From the NCBI RefSeq assembly GCF_004339245.1, contig NZ_SMGG01000003.1, positions 868,770 through 932,769 on the forward strand: a stretch of DNA of 64,000 nucleotides. Reading direction: 5' to 3'. Under the pieces are notes generated by a model that saw nothing but the letters and a program-made list of their open reading frames with translations, made no database searches and was not told the origin of the DNA. The position numbers were made by a program, and so were the translations under genes. Every line of letters starts with the position of its first letter. The stretch's first letter is position 1. Of the stretch, positions 1-8,504 are shown one piece after another. Source of the stretch: Seleniivibrio woodruffii (GTDB lineage: Bacteria > Chrysiogenota > Deferribacteres > Deferribacterales > Geovibrionaceae).

Positions 1-594
1 CGTGACAGCTTCCATCTTTACATACTGGACATCGTTATGCCTATGGTCAGCGGGCTGGAACTGGGCAAAGAGATCCGCCGCCTCGACAGCGAGGCTCAGA
101 TCATTTATGCCACAACAGAACCCCAGTTTGCCCTGCAGGCATATGCCGCAAGCCCCATCAACTATCTTCTCAAACCAGTGTACAGACAGCAGCTTTTCGA
201 CACTCTTAAGCTGGCTGTCTCAAAAGCTGACCTTTCCTGTGATCAGACCTTTACAGTGAAAACCTCCGGCAGTCTGCGTGTTATCAGAATGTCTGACATA
301 GTTTGCTGTGAATACAGCAGCCACGCCGCCATTTTTACCCTGACAAACGGGGAACAGATATTCAGCCGGACATTCAGAGAGAATTTTTCAGAATACTGTT
401 CGCCTGTGCTCAGCAACAGGTGTTTTCTGCAATGCCACACCTCTTTTGTGATAAATATGCGCAGGGTTGAGCGTTTTGCCAAAGACAGCTTCACGCTTTG
501 CGGCGGCAGGAATGTGCCCATTGCCGCAAAGAGATATCCGGCCGTCAGAGATGCCTATATGGACTATCTTGCGGCAAGGGGAAAAATCAGATGA
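1..594 (+). CDS. LytTR-family response regulator (5' end outside window)
   Basis: Reading from base 1 there is a continuous open frame, so the gene begins upstream. The visible part starts inside a receiver domain: LYILDIVMP carries the predicted phospho-aspartate, and the later YLLKPV contains the conserved receiver lysine. From about base 250 a LytTR DNA-binding domain follows (VKTSGSLRVIRMSDIVCCEY, then CHTSFVINMRRV and VPIAAKRYPAV), as in AgrA and LytR. The stop overlaps the start of the downstream AgrC-like kinase, so the two form a translationally coupled two-component pair. The target is unknown, but direct repeats with LytTR-site spacing lie just after the pair at 1890-1920. Confidence 0.9.
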   Translation, partial: RDSFHLYILDIVMPMVSGLELGKEIRRLDSEAQIIYATTEPQFALQAYAASPINYLLKPVYRQQLFDTLKLAVSKADLSCDQTFTVKTSGSLRVIRMSDIVCCEYSSHAAIFTLTNGEQIFSRTFRENFSEYCSPVLSNRCFLQCHTSFVINMRRVERFAKDSFTLCGGRNVPIAAKRYPAVRDAYMDYLAARGKIR

Positions 595-1877
595 TGCAGT
601 ATTTTCCTGACATACTACGGTCTGTGACCACCGACATAATGCTGGTGTTTCTGCTCTGGACCATGGCTATGCCGAAATATAAAAGCAGAGCCGTGTATAT
701 TGTCGCCACGGCATTGATAATTGCGGTGAACCTTAGTGCAAACTACTACTTTTATCTGTCAGAGGATTACACTTCGGTATTTTATGTAAATCTTGCGATG
801 CTGCTGTTCATCGGGATTGTCATGAAGCCGCTTTTTACCGATAAGATAATGCAGTGGTGTTTCAGCTACATCACAATGCTTAATATACACGCCGCAATTG
901 TATTTTTAAGCTTCACTCTCAGTCGTGCGTTTCCTTATCCCAAATACGGCCATATAGTTTTGCGGCTGATACTGTTTTCGATTACCATTTTTGTTTTCCA
1001 TAAATGGGTTTCAAAACTGTACCGGAAAGTGCTGGATTACTGGCACATATATATGTTTCCCATCGTTGCTCTTTTCGCATGTTTTCTCAGTTATTTTTTC
1101 GGCGGCGATATCAAAGACACACTGATGAACAATTACGTTCAGCTGCTTCTTCTAATCCTTCTGGGGTTGTCGGTTTATGTAACCATCATTCATTCGCTGA
1201 AAACCATCACGAAGCAGTATGAAATGCGTGAGGAGAATCAGTCCATTCAGACGGAGAGAGAATATCTTCAGCTGGCGGCAGACGGAATGTCGGAAAGGCT
1301 TAAGCTGATGGAAGAGGTTGCAGCGCAGAACAGCCGCACCGCCCATGACAGAAGGCATTTCAACAACGTTCTTCTTGAACTTCTGGAACAGGGGCAGACC
1401 TCGGAGGCCGCCACACTTCTGCAAAGTCAGAATCAGTCTGTACCGAAGATCGGCAGGGTCTTCTGCGAAAACCCCGCAGTTAATGCCGCAGTATGCCACT
1501 ATACGGCCATTGCGGAACAGAGGGGCATTCCGGCGGAGGTCACTCTGGATATCCCGGCTGCGCTCAGTGTTGATGGGCTGGAGCTTTCCATGGTGGTTTC
1601 AAACCTTATGGAGAACGCCATCCATTCCTGCGAAAGCCTGCCAATAGGCAGAGAGCCTTATATCCGCTTTATCTGCCGCAGTGCCGGCCGTCTTCTGCTG
1701 GAGATTGAAAACCCATGCACAGGTGATATTGCTCTTGATGAGGAAGGATATCCGATAGCAGGCAGGGAAGGGCACGGCATCGGAACCAAAAGCGTTGCCG
1801 CCTTTGCAAAGAAGTATGACGGCGAAGTTGTGTACAGGATAGAAAACGGCGTTTTCCGTGTCCGCCTTCTGGTGTGA
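591..1877 (+). CDS. AgrC/GHKL-type membrane sensor histidine kinase
   Basis: This 428-residue kinase starts at ATG 591 (or 594), overlapping the regulator stop, with an AAGGGG ribosome site just before; the frame is open further upstream but only inside the regulator gene. About six hydrophobic segments fill residues 1-200, then a coiled coil leads to a short dimerisation region with the phospho-acceptor histidine in DRRHFNN, and a GHKL ATPase domain with N box NLMENAIHSC and G box GHGIGTKS. This is the architecture of peptide-sensing AgrC and of YehU/LytS-like kinases. The signal cannot be deduced; no autoinducer peptide gene is visible beside it. It very likely phosphorylates the overlapping LytTR regulator. 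Confidence 0.88.
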   Translation: MMQYFPDILRSVTTDIMLVFLLWTMAMPKYKSRAVYIVATALIIAVNLSANYYFYLSEDYTSVFYVNLAMLLFIGIVMKPLFTDKIMQWCFSYITMLNIHAAIVFLSFTLSRAFPYPKYGHIVLRLILFSITIFVFHKWVSKLYRKVLDYWHIYMFPIVALFACFLSYFFGGDIKDTLMNNYVQLLLLILLGLSVYVTIIHSLKTITKQYEMREENQSIQTEREYLQLAADGMSERLKLMEEVAAQNSRTAHDRRHFNNVLLELLEQGQTSEAATLLQSQNQSVPKIGRVFCENPAVNAAVCHYTAIAEQRGIPAEVTLDIPAALSVDGLELSMVVSNLMENAIHSCESLPIGREPYIRFICRSAGRLLLEIENPCTGDIALDEEGYPIAGREGHGIGTKSVAAFAKKYDGEVVYRIENGVFRVRLLV

Positions 1878-1889
1878 ACCTGCATAAAT

Positions 1890-1920
1890 TTTTAAGCGCA
1901 AAAAAGGGTCTTTTAAGTGC
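1890..1920. promoter_or_regulatory. Two direct repeats, possible LytTR regulator site
   Basis: TTTTAAGCGC (1890-1899) and TTTTAAGTGC (1911-1920) are direct repeats with a 21-bp period; a third partial copy TTTTAAGG lies at 1940-1947. Known LytTR regulators bind pairs of roughly 9-bp direct repeats about 21-22 bp apart, upstream of a promoter. The location right after the LytTR pair and upstream of the phosphoesterase gene fits, but the bases do not clearly match any one published LytTR consensus, so this is inference from geometry. Confidence 0.4.
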
Positions 1921-1989
1921 AGGTGCACATTTTTTCCATTTTTAAGGTTAATATCCGGGTTCCTACTTATTATTTTGCGGAGGCCCGGA

Positions 1990-3315
1990 ATGAGTTTTTC
2001 CAGAAGACATTTTATCAAAACACTTAGTGCCGGAGCAGGTGCATGTTTCATTGCGATGAACACTGCCGGATGCTCGTCAGATATCTTTCCGTCAGGTTCT
2101 GGTGCTGAACCGCTTTGGGAACCCGAAACTAAAAGAAGCAAAATAGTGGTGATAAGCGATATCCACCTCGGTATCGATGACAGATACACTGAAACACTGG
2201 AAAACCGTCCTATACTCATAAAATTCCTTCAGAGGCTTCAGCGCACCACGGATGTTCGTGAACTTGTAATCGCAGGGGACTTTCTGGATGAATGGTTCCT
2301 GCCTGTATACTATCCTTCGTACACGGATCAGGATCAGTTCTACAAAGATGTGATCGATAACAACAAAAGTGTTTTAACTGAACTGAAAAACGTTATAGAC
2401 AGCGGAATAAAGGTTGTTTATGTCCCCGGAAACCACGACCTGACACTGGAAGAGGAAATTCTTCAGAAAGCCATTCCCGGACTGGTTCAGGCCAGAGACG
2501 GCAGAGGGCTCGGAGCATATTATACCGGAGACAGGAACGAGATCGTAATCGAACACGGCCACCGCTATGATGTATTTTCAGCACCCGACACTCTTACCAA
2601 CGCTGAGCTTTGCGGCAACGATGAAACCATTATGCCCGCAGGCTATTTCTATGCACGCTATGCCGCAACCTGGGTTCTGGAAGGCCGCCCGAAGGTGATT
2701 AAAACCCTGCCCGTGGTAACAAATGTACCTGATTCCAGCGACACAGACCAGTACGGAGCTTTTCTGTATTATTCGGTGCTTAAAGATATATCCACAAGAA
2801 TTACCCCCTTTGAGGGGCTCAGCCAGAAGATATTTGATATGCGCATTTCAGGATTCAACGATTCATATACATATCTGGATTTCTATCCCGCACAGGAGGC
2901 GGACGGAACAATCACTGCTCCTGTCCTGTTCAGACATATCCAGCGCACATGGGCAGAGCGTCAGGTGCTTAACAACGTAAAAGTTCCCAACAGTTTCAGC
3001 GAATCGGTATTGGGAGCTGTTAAGTATGAGTCATTCTTCACCAGAGCAAAGGCGAATTATCTGGAAAATCCTGCGGAGAATGTTGATATCGTAGTTTTCG
3101 GGCATACCCACGTCCCTTCATACCGGAACATCGGAGGCGGCAAATGCTATCTCAACTCCGGAACATGGATAGACCACAATGTAGATCATCCTGAAACGCC
3201 CCGTTCGTTTGTTGTCATAACGACAGGCGAAACGAACAGTTCGGCAGTCTACAGCTACGGCAAAGACGGCTCTGTGGTCGATATTACCGCAAAGGTCAGC
3301 GGCAGTGACTCATAG
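1990..3315 (+). CDS. Tat-exported calcineurin-like metallophosphoesterase lipoprotein
   Basis: The 441-residue protein begins at ATG 1990, chosen over an in-frame TTG at 1975 because GCGGAGG sits 6-7 bases upstream. Its N-terminus carries a twin-arginine motif (SRRHFIK) and a possible lipobox (TAGC), predicting folded export and perhaps lipid anchoring. Metallophosphoesterase motifs follow in order: DIHLG, GDFLDEW, GNHD and, near the C-terminus, GHTH, which supply the dinuclear metal site. The substrate is unknown; sequence alone does not separate nucleotidase, phosphodiesterase or phosphatase roles. The gene stands alone after the LytTR/AgrC pair and may be its target, since LytTR-like repeats lie upstream. 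Confidence 0.85.
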   Translation: MSFSRRHFIKTLSAGAGACFIAMNTAGCSSDIFPSGSGAEPLWEPETKRSKIVVISDIHLGIDDRYTETLENRPILIKFLQRLQRTTDVRELVIAGDFLDEWFLPVYYPSYTDQDQFYKDVIDNNKSVLTELKNVIDSGIKVVYVPGNHDLTLEEEILQKAIPGLVQARDGRGLGAYYTGDRNEIVIEHGHRYDVFSAPDTLTNAELCGNDETIMPAGYFYARYAATWVLEGRPKVIKTLPVVTNVPDSSDTDQYGAFLYYSVLKDISTRITPFEGLSQKIFDMRISGFNDSYTYLDFYPAQEADGTITAPVLFRHIQRTWAERQVLNNVKVPNSFSESVLGAVKYESFFTRAKANYLENPAENVDIVVFGHTHVPSYRNIGGGKCYLNSGTWIDHNVDHPETPRSFVVITTGETNSSAVYSYGKDGSVVDITAKVSGSDS

Positions 3316-3411
3316 ATAAAGATTATCCTGCAATCATTGGTTGCGGGAACTGCTCCATAGACAAGATAAGGAAGTGTTTTCGCTTGCTCCCACCTGCAAG
3401 TAAACTCAAGG
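3316..3411. other. Intergenic stretch with small hairpins, no gene seen
   Basis: Between the phosphoesterase stop and the terminator hairpin there are short self-complementary segments (GCAA...TTGC near 3341 and CTTGC...GCAAG near 3384). A small RNA ending at the terminator is possible, but I see no promoter and recognise no RNA family. Confidence 0.2.
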
Positions 3412-3438
3412 AACGCACCCGAAGAGGGTGCGTTTCTT
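3412..3438 (+). terminator. Rho-independent terminator after the phosphoesterase
   Basis: AACGCACCC (3412-3420) pairs perfectly with GGGTGCGTT (3426-3434) around a five-base loop, followed by a T-rich tail (TCTTATTTAT). It closes the phosphoesterase transcript and separates it from the hip operators. Confidence 0.75.
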
Positions 3439-3444
3439 ATTTAT

Positions 3445-3567
3445 AATTATACTTCAGTATAATTTATTCTGCCTTTTGCCATATCAATCCATTTAATTGT
3501 ACTTTAGTAGAATTTATATTGCTTTCGTCTGTTTGCGGTGCTTTAATTATATTAAAGTAGAATTTAT
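3445..3567. promoter_or_regulatory. Three 20-bp palindromic operators 50 bp apart (HipB sites)
   Basis: Three related sites begin at 3445, 3495 and 3545. The first is a perfect inverted repeat, AATTATACT-TC-AGTATAATT. The second (AATTGTACT-TT-AGTAGAATT) has one mismatch and the third (AATTATATT-AA-AGTAGAATT) two. Each continues into TTAT or TAT. The last ends 11 bp before the hipB start codon. HipB of E. coli binds several palindromes in its own promoter, so by analogy these are autoregulatory operators. The exact 50-bp spacing is seen directly; its function is inferred. Confidence 0.75.
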
Positions 3568-3578
3568 GGTGTGCTGGA

Positions 3579-3824
3579 ATGGCGAAAAAAATAGTTAAGC
3601 ATAATGTACCCGAACCGCAAAAGCTTAAAGATCAGAAAATACTTGGTGATTTTATCCGTGCGGCAAGGACAAACAGCGATATGACGCTGGAGGATGCCGC
3701 CGCTTTGTGCAGAGTCTCAATCAAAACAATGACCAATCTGGAAAATGCCAAAGCCGACATAAAGTTCAGCACCGTGCTTAAGGTGTGCGAAGCTCTCGGC
3801 GTAACACTGCGGATTGAAGCATGA
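3579..3824 (+). CDS. hipB: HipB-like antitoxin / XRE-family repressor
   Basis: An 81-residue protein with one helix-turn-helix of the XRE type at about residues 22-77 (AARTNSDMTLEDAAALCRVS, then TMTNLENAKADI). It directly precedes a HipA homologue and their ends overlap in an ATGA junction, so it is the cognate antitoxin and operon repressor. Three palindromes upstream are its likely binding sites. The start at ATG 3579 has only a weak ribosome site (GTGCTGGA), which may be meaningful for stoichiometry but is not conclusive. Confidence 0.88.
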   Translation: MAKKIVKHNVPEPQKLKDQKILGDFIRAARTNSDMTLEDAAALCRVSIKTMTNLENAKADIKFSTVLKVCEALGVTLRIEA

Positions 3825-5080
3825 CGAACAGGCTGTATTTAAAACTGAACAGAAAACCGGTCGGTTTTATCAGTTATGAGCCTTATGAGGACATTTTTGG
3901 GATAGAGCTTGATGACAAAAACCTGCATCTGTCTCCTCATGTTTTTTCAGGTGCTCAGTTAGGAGCGGTAAAGCGTTTTCTCATGAATCTGCTGCCGGAA
4001 GGCGGCGGACTGGAGGAACTGTCGGGTATGCTGCACATATCAAAGGGAAATATTTTTGGGCTTATAAAAGCCATCGGCGCAGAAACCACGGGGGCTTTGT
4101 CGTTTCATTCCGGTCAGAATGACGAAGAGGGGACATTTTTCAGGGAAATCGGTGTTCAGGAACTGACGGGCAGAATAGGAGAGAGGGCAGACGTCCCTAT
4201 GACCGTCTGGGACAACAGACCCAGACTTTCCGTTGCAGGTGTTCAGGAAAAACTGCCCGTTATGGTTATGCCTGACGGCAGAATAGGTTTTGGAGACGGC
4301 GATTATGCCTCCACCCATATCCTGAAATTCGCCAAAAATGCAGATGAGCATATGGTGTTGAATGAGTTTCTGTGTATGACACTGGCTGAGAGACTGAAAC
4401 TTTCATCTGCCGATGTAGGGTTTATGCGCTTAGGCGAACCTGTTTTGAAAGTCAAGCGTTTCGACAGGGTTTTTAACGGCGGCAGAGTCGACAGAATGCA
4501 CGTTATAGACGGCTGTCAGATGCTGGATGTGCCTCCTTTGTATAAATACGAAAGGATTTACGGCGACGGCAGGGATGTTAAAAATATCCGGGAGGGAGCA
4601 TCTCTGAAGAAATTGTTTGAAACGGCGAAATCATGCAGTGTTCCGGCGGCGGCAGCCAGAGATATGCTCAACTGGGTGCTGTTTAACCTGCTGATAGGCA
4701 ACTGTGATGCGCACGGCAAAAATATATCGTGGCACTATTCTGCGGATGGAATACGGATTGCTCCTTTTTACGATATGCTTTCAATAACTGTTTATGAAGG
4801 CAGATACAATGAAAACCTCGCAATGGCTGTCGGAGACTGTTTTGATTCAAAGGTCAGAGCCTCTGATATAGCAGATATGTGCGAACAATGCGGGCTTCAG
4901 CCCCGTTTTGTGGCGAGGACGCTGGAAAAAATGGCAAAGGCTGTTTCTGCCGAACTTGATACAGTTGATGCCGGTCTTGAACTTTCGGAAGATGAACAGG
5001 GTTTTGCTGATAAGCTCAAGGGTGTGTTAAAAGAAAATGCCGCATGGTATATGGATGCGGCAAAGACTGTTGCGGTTTGA
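3821..5080 (+). CDS. hipA: HipA-like serine/threonine kinase toxin
   Basis: At 419 residues this is a full-length HipA. The N-terminal subdomain (1-100) is followed by the kinase core: the glycine-rich loop LSVAGVQEK (136-144), ATP-site HILKF, the catalytic loop NCDAHGKN with Asp296, and the metal-binding APFYDML with Asp318. In E. coli HipA phosphorylates glutamyl-tRNA synthetase and induces persistence; the substrate here is inferred only. All key residues I can check are present, so the toxin looks intact. It overlaps hipB by four bases. No terminator is visible before the next gene 51 bp downstream. Confidence 0.9.
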   Translation: MTNRLYLKLNRKPVGFISYEPYEDIFGIELDDKNLHLSPHVFSGAQLGAVKRFLMNLLPEGGGLEELSGMLHISKGNIFGLIKAIGAETTGALSFHSGQNDEEGTFFREIGVQELTGRIGERADVPMTVWDNRPRLSVAGVQEKLPVMVMPDGRIGFGDGDYASTHILKFAKNADEHMVLNEFLCMTLAERLKLSSADVGFMRLGEPVLKVKRFDRVFNGGRVDRMHVIDGCQMLDVPPLYKYERIYGDGRDVKNIREGASLKKLFETAKSCSVPAAAARDMLNWVLFNLLIGNCDAHGKNISWHYSADGIRIAPFYDMLSITVYEGRYNENLAMAVGDCFDSKVRASDIADMCEQCGLQPRFVARTLEKMAKAVSAELDTVDAGLELSEDEQGFADKLKGVLKENAAWYMDAAKTVAV

Positions 5081-5131
5081 GCTGAAGCGGCGGTATGATG
5101 TGGAAACCAGTATGACCTGCGAAGGTATTCA

Positions 5132-6463
5132 ATGTTAAAAGTTCTTGTTGTGGATGACGAAGCCGGAATCAGAAAGATGCTGTCCGTGTGTCTGGAATCC
5201 AGAGGGCACACCGTAAAGGGTGTTTCCAACATAAAGGATGCTCTGGCGGAGGCCGACAGGCAGGTCTATGACACTGCGTTCATCGATCTGCGGCTTGGAA
5301 CCGACAACGGAATGGAACTGATCCCCGCATTTTTAAAGACCTGCCCCTGGATGAAGATAGTCGTTATAACCGCATACGCCACTGTGGATACGGCGGTTCA
5401 GGCCATGCGGCTGGGTGCGGCTGATTATCTGCCGAAGCCTTTCACTCCGGAGCAGGTGGATATAGTAACCGAGAGAATTTCATCAGTCCGCAGGATGGAA
5501 GAGGACATCTCCCGCCTGAAGGACGATCTGTCGAAACTCCGCCCCGAAACATCGTTCACCACCGAAAACCCTGCCATGAAGCAGGTTCTTGATACGGCTA
5601 AACAGGTTGCGCCCACCGATGCCACCATCCTGATAAGGGGTGAGAACGGCACGGGAAAAACAGTTCTGGCAAAGGCCATCCATTCTTGGAGCAAACGCTC
5701 AGGCAAGCCTCTGGCTGTTGTTTCCTGCCCTTCGCTGTCTGCAGAACTGCTGGAAAGCGAGCTTTTCGGGCATGTGAAAGGAGCTTTTACGGGGGCTGTG
5801 CGTGACAACGCAGGCAGGATAGCCGCATGTGAGGGCGGAACCCTGTTTCTGGACGAGATAGGCGAACTGCCCATGTCCATCCAGCCGAAACTACTGCGGT
5901 TCATACAGGACAGAGAGTACGAACGCATAGGCGACCAGAAGACCAGACACGCCGACGTCCGCATAATCTCCGCAACCAACGCCGACCTTGAGGAGGCCAT
6001 CCGTCAGGGCAGATTCCGTGAGGATCTTTACTACCGCCTGAACGTAATTCAGCTGGATATGCCCTCCCTTGCCGGACGCACGGAGGATATTGTACCCCTT
6101 GCCCTCGACATGCTCAGGTTTTTCGGAGCGCAGAATCACAGAATTTTCAAAGGTTTTACTCCCGAAGCGGAAGCACAGCTGAAGTCATGCAAATGGAGGG
6201 GGAACCTGCGTGAAATGCGCAACGTGATCGAACGGGCGGCCATTATGTGTCCTTCGGACACCGTGGGAGCTGAATATTTTCCTTTCGGCGGCCGAAAGCA
6301 GAATCATGAAATAGCTCTCGGCGACAGGGTCTCTCTGGCAACGGTGGAAGAGAAACACATCAGAGGTGTTGTGGCTTCCGCATCCTCTTTGCAGGAGGCC
6401 GCAGAGATACTGGGAATCGATCAGGCCACCCTCTGGCGGAAAAGGAAACAGTACGGCATCTGA
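5132..6463 (+). CDS. NtrC-family sigma-54-dependent response regulator
   Basis: The 443-residue activator has a receiver domain (1-120; acidic pocket DD at 8-9, phospho-acceptor Asp52, Lys102 in PKPF), a sigma-54 AAA+ domain (about 145-375) with Walker A GENGTGKT, the GAFTGA loop at 217-222 that contacts sigma-54, and Walker B TLFLDE, then a Fis-type helix-turn-helix at the extreme C-terminus (LQEAAEILGIDQATLWRKRK). All parts needed for sigma-54 activation are present. Immediately downstream lie paired palindromes and a -24/-12 promoter, then a histidine kinase and the kdp genes, so I infer it activates that operon in place of the usual OmpR-type KdpE. Confidence 0.93.
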   Translation: MLKVLVVDDEAGIRKMLSVCLESRGHTVKGVSNIKDALAEADRQVYDTAFIDLRLGTDNGMELIPAFLKTCPWMKIVVITAYATVDTAVQAMRLGAADYLPKPFTPEQVDIVTERISSVRRMEEDISRLKDDLSKLRPETSFTTENPAMKQVLDTAKQVAPTDATILIRGENGTGKTVLAKAIHSWSKRSGKPLAVVSCPSLSAELLESELFGHVKGAFTGAVRDNAGRIAACEGGTLFLDEIGELPMSIQPKLLRFIQDREYERIGDQKTRHADVRIISATNADLEEAIRQGRFREDLYYRLNVIQLDMPSLAGRTEDIVPLALDMLRFFGAQNHRIFKGFTPEAEAQLKSCKWRGNLREMRNVIERAAIMCPSDTVGAEYFPFGGRKQNHEIALGDRVSLATVEEKHIRGVVASASSLQEAAEILGIDQATLWRKRKQYGI

Positions 6464-6468
6464 AAACC

Positions 6469-6514
6469 TTGCAATCTGCAATGCATAGAAAGTCCCCGAT
6501 ATTGCATTATGCAA
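6469..6514. promoter_or_regulatory. Paired upstream activator sites for the sigma-54 regulator
   Basis: Two inverted repeats share the form TTGCA-N3-TGCAA: TTGCA-ATC-TGCAA at 6469-6481 and TTGCA-TTA-TGCAA at 6502-6514, the second extended to a perfect 15-bp palindrome. Their centres are 33 bp apart, close to three helical turns, placing them on one face of the DNA. They lie about 50-90 bp upstream of the -24 element, the usual place for NtrC-type enhancer sites. Confidence 0.75.
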
Positions 6515-6557
6515 TGTCTCTTACGTCTAAATTCTGATTTATCAATAACATACAGTC

Positions 6558-6573
6558 TGGCATCCGTTATGCT
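6558..6573 (+). promoter_or_regulatory. Sigma-54 (-24/-12) promoter for kinase-kdp operon
   Basis: TGGCATCCGTTATGCT matches the sigma-54 consensus TGGCAC-N5-TTGCW: the invariant GG (6559-6560) and GC (6571-6572) are ten bases apart as required. Predicted transcription starts near 6584, just before the GGAGG ribosome site of the kinase gene. The matched activator gene and twin palindromes upstream support it. Confidence 0.75.
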
Positions 6574-6595
6574 TTAAAAATAGACGGAGGATGCC

Positions 6596-8416
6596 ATGAT
6601 CGGAATCAGACAAAAACTGATGCTCGGCTTCGGCGGGCTTTTGCTTATCATTCTTTTGTCGGGTGCATTCACGCTTTTCAACATCGGCAGACTGGGCGGA
6701 GCGGTGGATACCATACTGAAAGAGAACTACAGAAGCGTAACCGCAAGCCAGCAGATGAAAGAATCGCTGGAGCGAATCGACAGCGGACTGCTTTTCATCC
6801 TGACGGGAAACGGAAAAGAGGGCGGGAAGCTCGTTGAAGAGCATGTGGAAAAGTTTCTCGTTGCGCTTAAAACGGAGCAGGGGAACATAACCATAGCCGG
6901 AGAGAAGGAGGCGGCGGACAGCATTGAAAGGCTTTTTGCAGAGTACAATTCCGGCCTGCGCCCTATGCTGGACGACGGCATGACCGATGACGGTAAGCGG
7001 GCTTTCTATTATAAAAATCTCTATCCGCTCTTTTATGAGATAAAAAACAACGCACAGAAAATTCTTGATATGAATCAGGCACATATGGTTCAGGCGGGCA
7101 GGGACGCCTCGGAGCTGTCGGCAACGGTGTTCGACAGAACTGCGGCGGCAATCATAGCCTCGGTGATAATCGCCGCCATGTTTTCATTTCTCACCCACAA
7201 ATGGATACTGAACCCCATCAGGCGGCTGACAGAATCGGCAAGGCATATCAAAGACGGCAACCTTAATCTGGTGCTTGAGGTCGGCTCAAAGGACGAGATA
7301 GGTCAGCTGTCAAAGTCTTTCAACGAGATGGCGCATGCCCTGCGCACGGCTAAAAAACATGATATGGCGAAACTTGCAACTGCGGAGCGTTCCGCATCGG
7401 ACATGCTGAAAGCTCTGCCGGAGGCTATCGCCGTTATCAGCACCGACGGAACAATAAAATCCGCCAGCGAAACGGCAGAGAAGAATTTCGGGATAAAGCC
7501 CGGAGAAGATATAGGGAATCTGGGGATAGGCTGGGCGGAAAAGCTTTTTGAAAAATGCCTGATAGAGCATAAGCAGCAGACCTATGACGGATATATTCAG
7601 CATTTCATAGGCGGAAATGAGTACTTTTTTCAGCCCACGGTAATTCCAATCCCACTCGGCAGAGCGGACAGGAAGATGACTTCCGCCGCACTTATCCTGA
7701 AAGACGTTACACAGGTGAACGAACAGCAGGAACTTAAAAAGAGCGTGGCCGCAACGGTCTCCCATCAGCTTAAAACACCTCTTACATCAGTCCGTATGGC
7801 TGTTCATCTTCTGCTTGAGGAGAGGGTGGGCGGTCTGAACGAAAAGCAGACCGAGCTTCTGCTGGAAGCCCGTGACGGCAGCGACAGGCTTTCGTCCATA
7901 ATTGACAGCCTGATAGCCATCGACGCTGCGGAGGGTAAGAAAAACAGTGCGGCTGTATATTCAGCAGGGCTTCTGATGGCGGACGCTAAGGATGTTTTTG
8001 AGGCCGACGCACTGGACAGAGGCCTGCGCCTGATTTGCAGGGAATCATCCGGTCTTCCGGAGGTTCTGGCGGACAGAGAGGCCATTGCCCATGTTTTTTC
8101 AAACCTTATCAACAATGCGTTCCGTTTCACTGCCGCCGGAGGCGAGATAATTCTGGATGCGGCGGTAAACGGCGATTTCGTGACGTTTTCCGTGACCGAC
8201 ACAGGCAGAGGGATACCGCAGGAGCATCTTGAGCATATTTTCGACCGTTTTTACAGGGTTCCGGGGCAGGAAGGAAGCACCGGAACAGGCCTTGGGCTTG
8301 CCATTGTGAAAGAGATTGTTCAGACACACGGCGGTCAGGTTTCGGTGCTGAGCCGTGAAAGCTCCGGCTCGGAGTTCAGGTTCAGTCTGCCTGTTCATAA
8401 GGAGGAATACAAATGA
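6596..8416 (+). CDS. Membrane sensor histidine kinase (4-helix sensor-HAMP-PAS-HisKA-ATPase)
   Basis: The 606-residue kinase has a first membrane helix at about 10-32, an extracytoplasmic helical domain to about 180 that looks like a four-helix bundle, a second helix at about 183-203, HAMP (about 204-256), a PAS-like region (270-380), HisKA with the phospho-acceptor His390 in SHQLKTP, and a catalytic domain with NLINNAFRF, DTGRGIP and GTGLGLA. Start ATG 6596 follows GACGGAGG. Its stop overlaps the kdpF start (ATGA), so it is the first gene of the kdp operon and probably the partner of the sigma-54 regulator at 5132-6463. It is not KdpD: it lacks the KdpD sensor and Usp domains, which are encoded separately at 12665-13798. 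Confidence 0.9.
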   Translation: MIGIRQKLMLGFGGLLLIILLSGAFTLFNIGRLGGAVDTILKENYRSVTASQQMKESLERIDSGLLFILTGNGKEGGKLVEEHVEKFLVALKTEQGNITIAGEKEAADSIERLFAEYNSGLRPMLDDGMTDDGKRAFYYKNLYPLFYEIKNNAQKILDMNQAHMVQAGRDASELSATVFDRTAAAIIASVIIAAMFSFLTHKWILNPIRRLTESARHIKDGNLNLVLEVGSKDEIGQLSKSFNEMAHALRTAKKHDMAKLATAERSASDMLKALPEAIAVISTDGTIKSASETAEKNFGIKPGEDIGNLGIGWAEKLFEKCLIEHKQQTYDGYIQHFIGGNEYFFQPTVIPIPLGRADRKMTSAALILKDVTQVNEQQELKKSVAATVSHQLKTPLTSVRMAVHLLLEERVGGLNEKQTELLLEARDGSDRLSSIIDSLIAIDAAEGKKNSAAVYSAGLLMADAKDVFEADALDRGLRLICRESSGLPEVLADREAIAHVFSNLINNAFRFTAAGGEIILDAAVNGDFVTFSVTDTGRGIPQEHLEHIFDRFYRVPGQEGSTGTGLGLAIVKEIVQTHGGQVSVLSRESSGSEFRFSLPVHKEEYK

Positions 8417-8493
8417 TCTGGCTTGCATCGATTTTTGCCGTGGGATGCGGCGCATATCTGATATATGCCCTGCTTTTTCCCGAAAAACTCTGA
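8413..8493 (+). CDS. kdpF: KdpF small subunit of the potassium ATPase
   Basis: A 26-residue peptide, a single hydrophobic helix ending in YLIYALLFPEKL, with the YLxYALL pattern of KdpF. It starts within the stop of the preceding kinase (ATGA) after GGAGGAATACAA, and ends just before the kdpA ribosome site (GAGGAG). KdpF stabilises the KdpABC complex in the membrane. Size, hydrophobicity and position directly before kdpA make the call good despite the small length. Confidence 0.8.
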   Translation: MIWLASIFAVGCGAYLIYALLFPEKL

Positions 8494-8504
8494 GGAGATT
8501 TTTT

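Noticed and set aside
498-590. Longer N-terminus for the AgrC-like kinase from ATG 498
   Set aside because: It would run within the LytTR gene, adds a non-membrane Cys/Arg-rich stretch, and a good ribosome site stands before ATG 591.
3316-3440. Possible 6S or other structured RNA before the hip operators
   Set aside because: Fewer than 100 bases remain between the stop codon and the terminator, no central bubble of 6S RNA can be drawn, and no promoter is visible.
5425-6000. Minus-strand 191-codon frame opposite the sigma-54 regulator
   Set aside because: It is antisense to the conserved AAA+ domain, with no ribosome site or recognisable domain.
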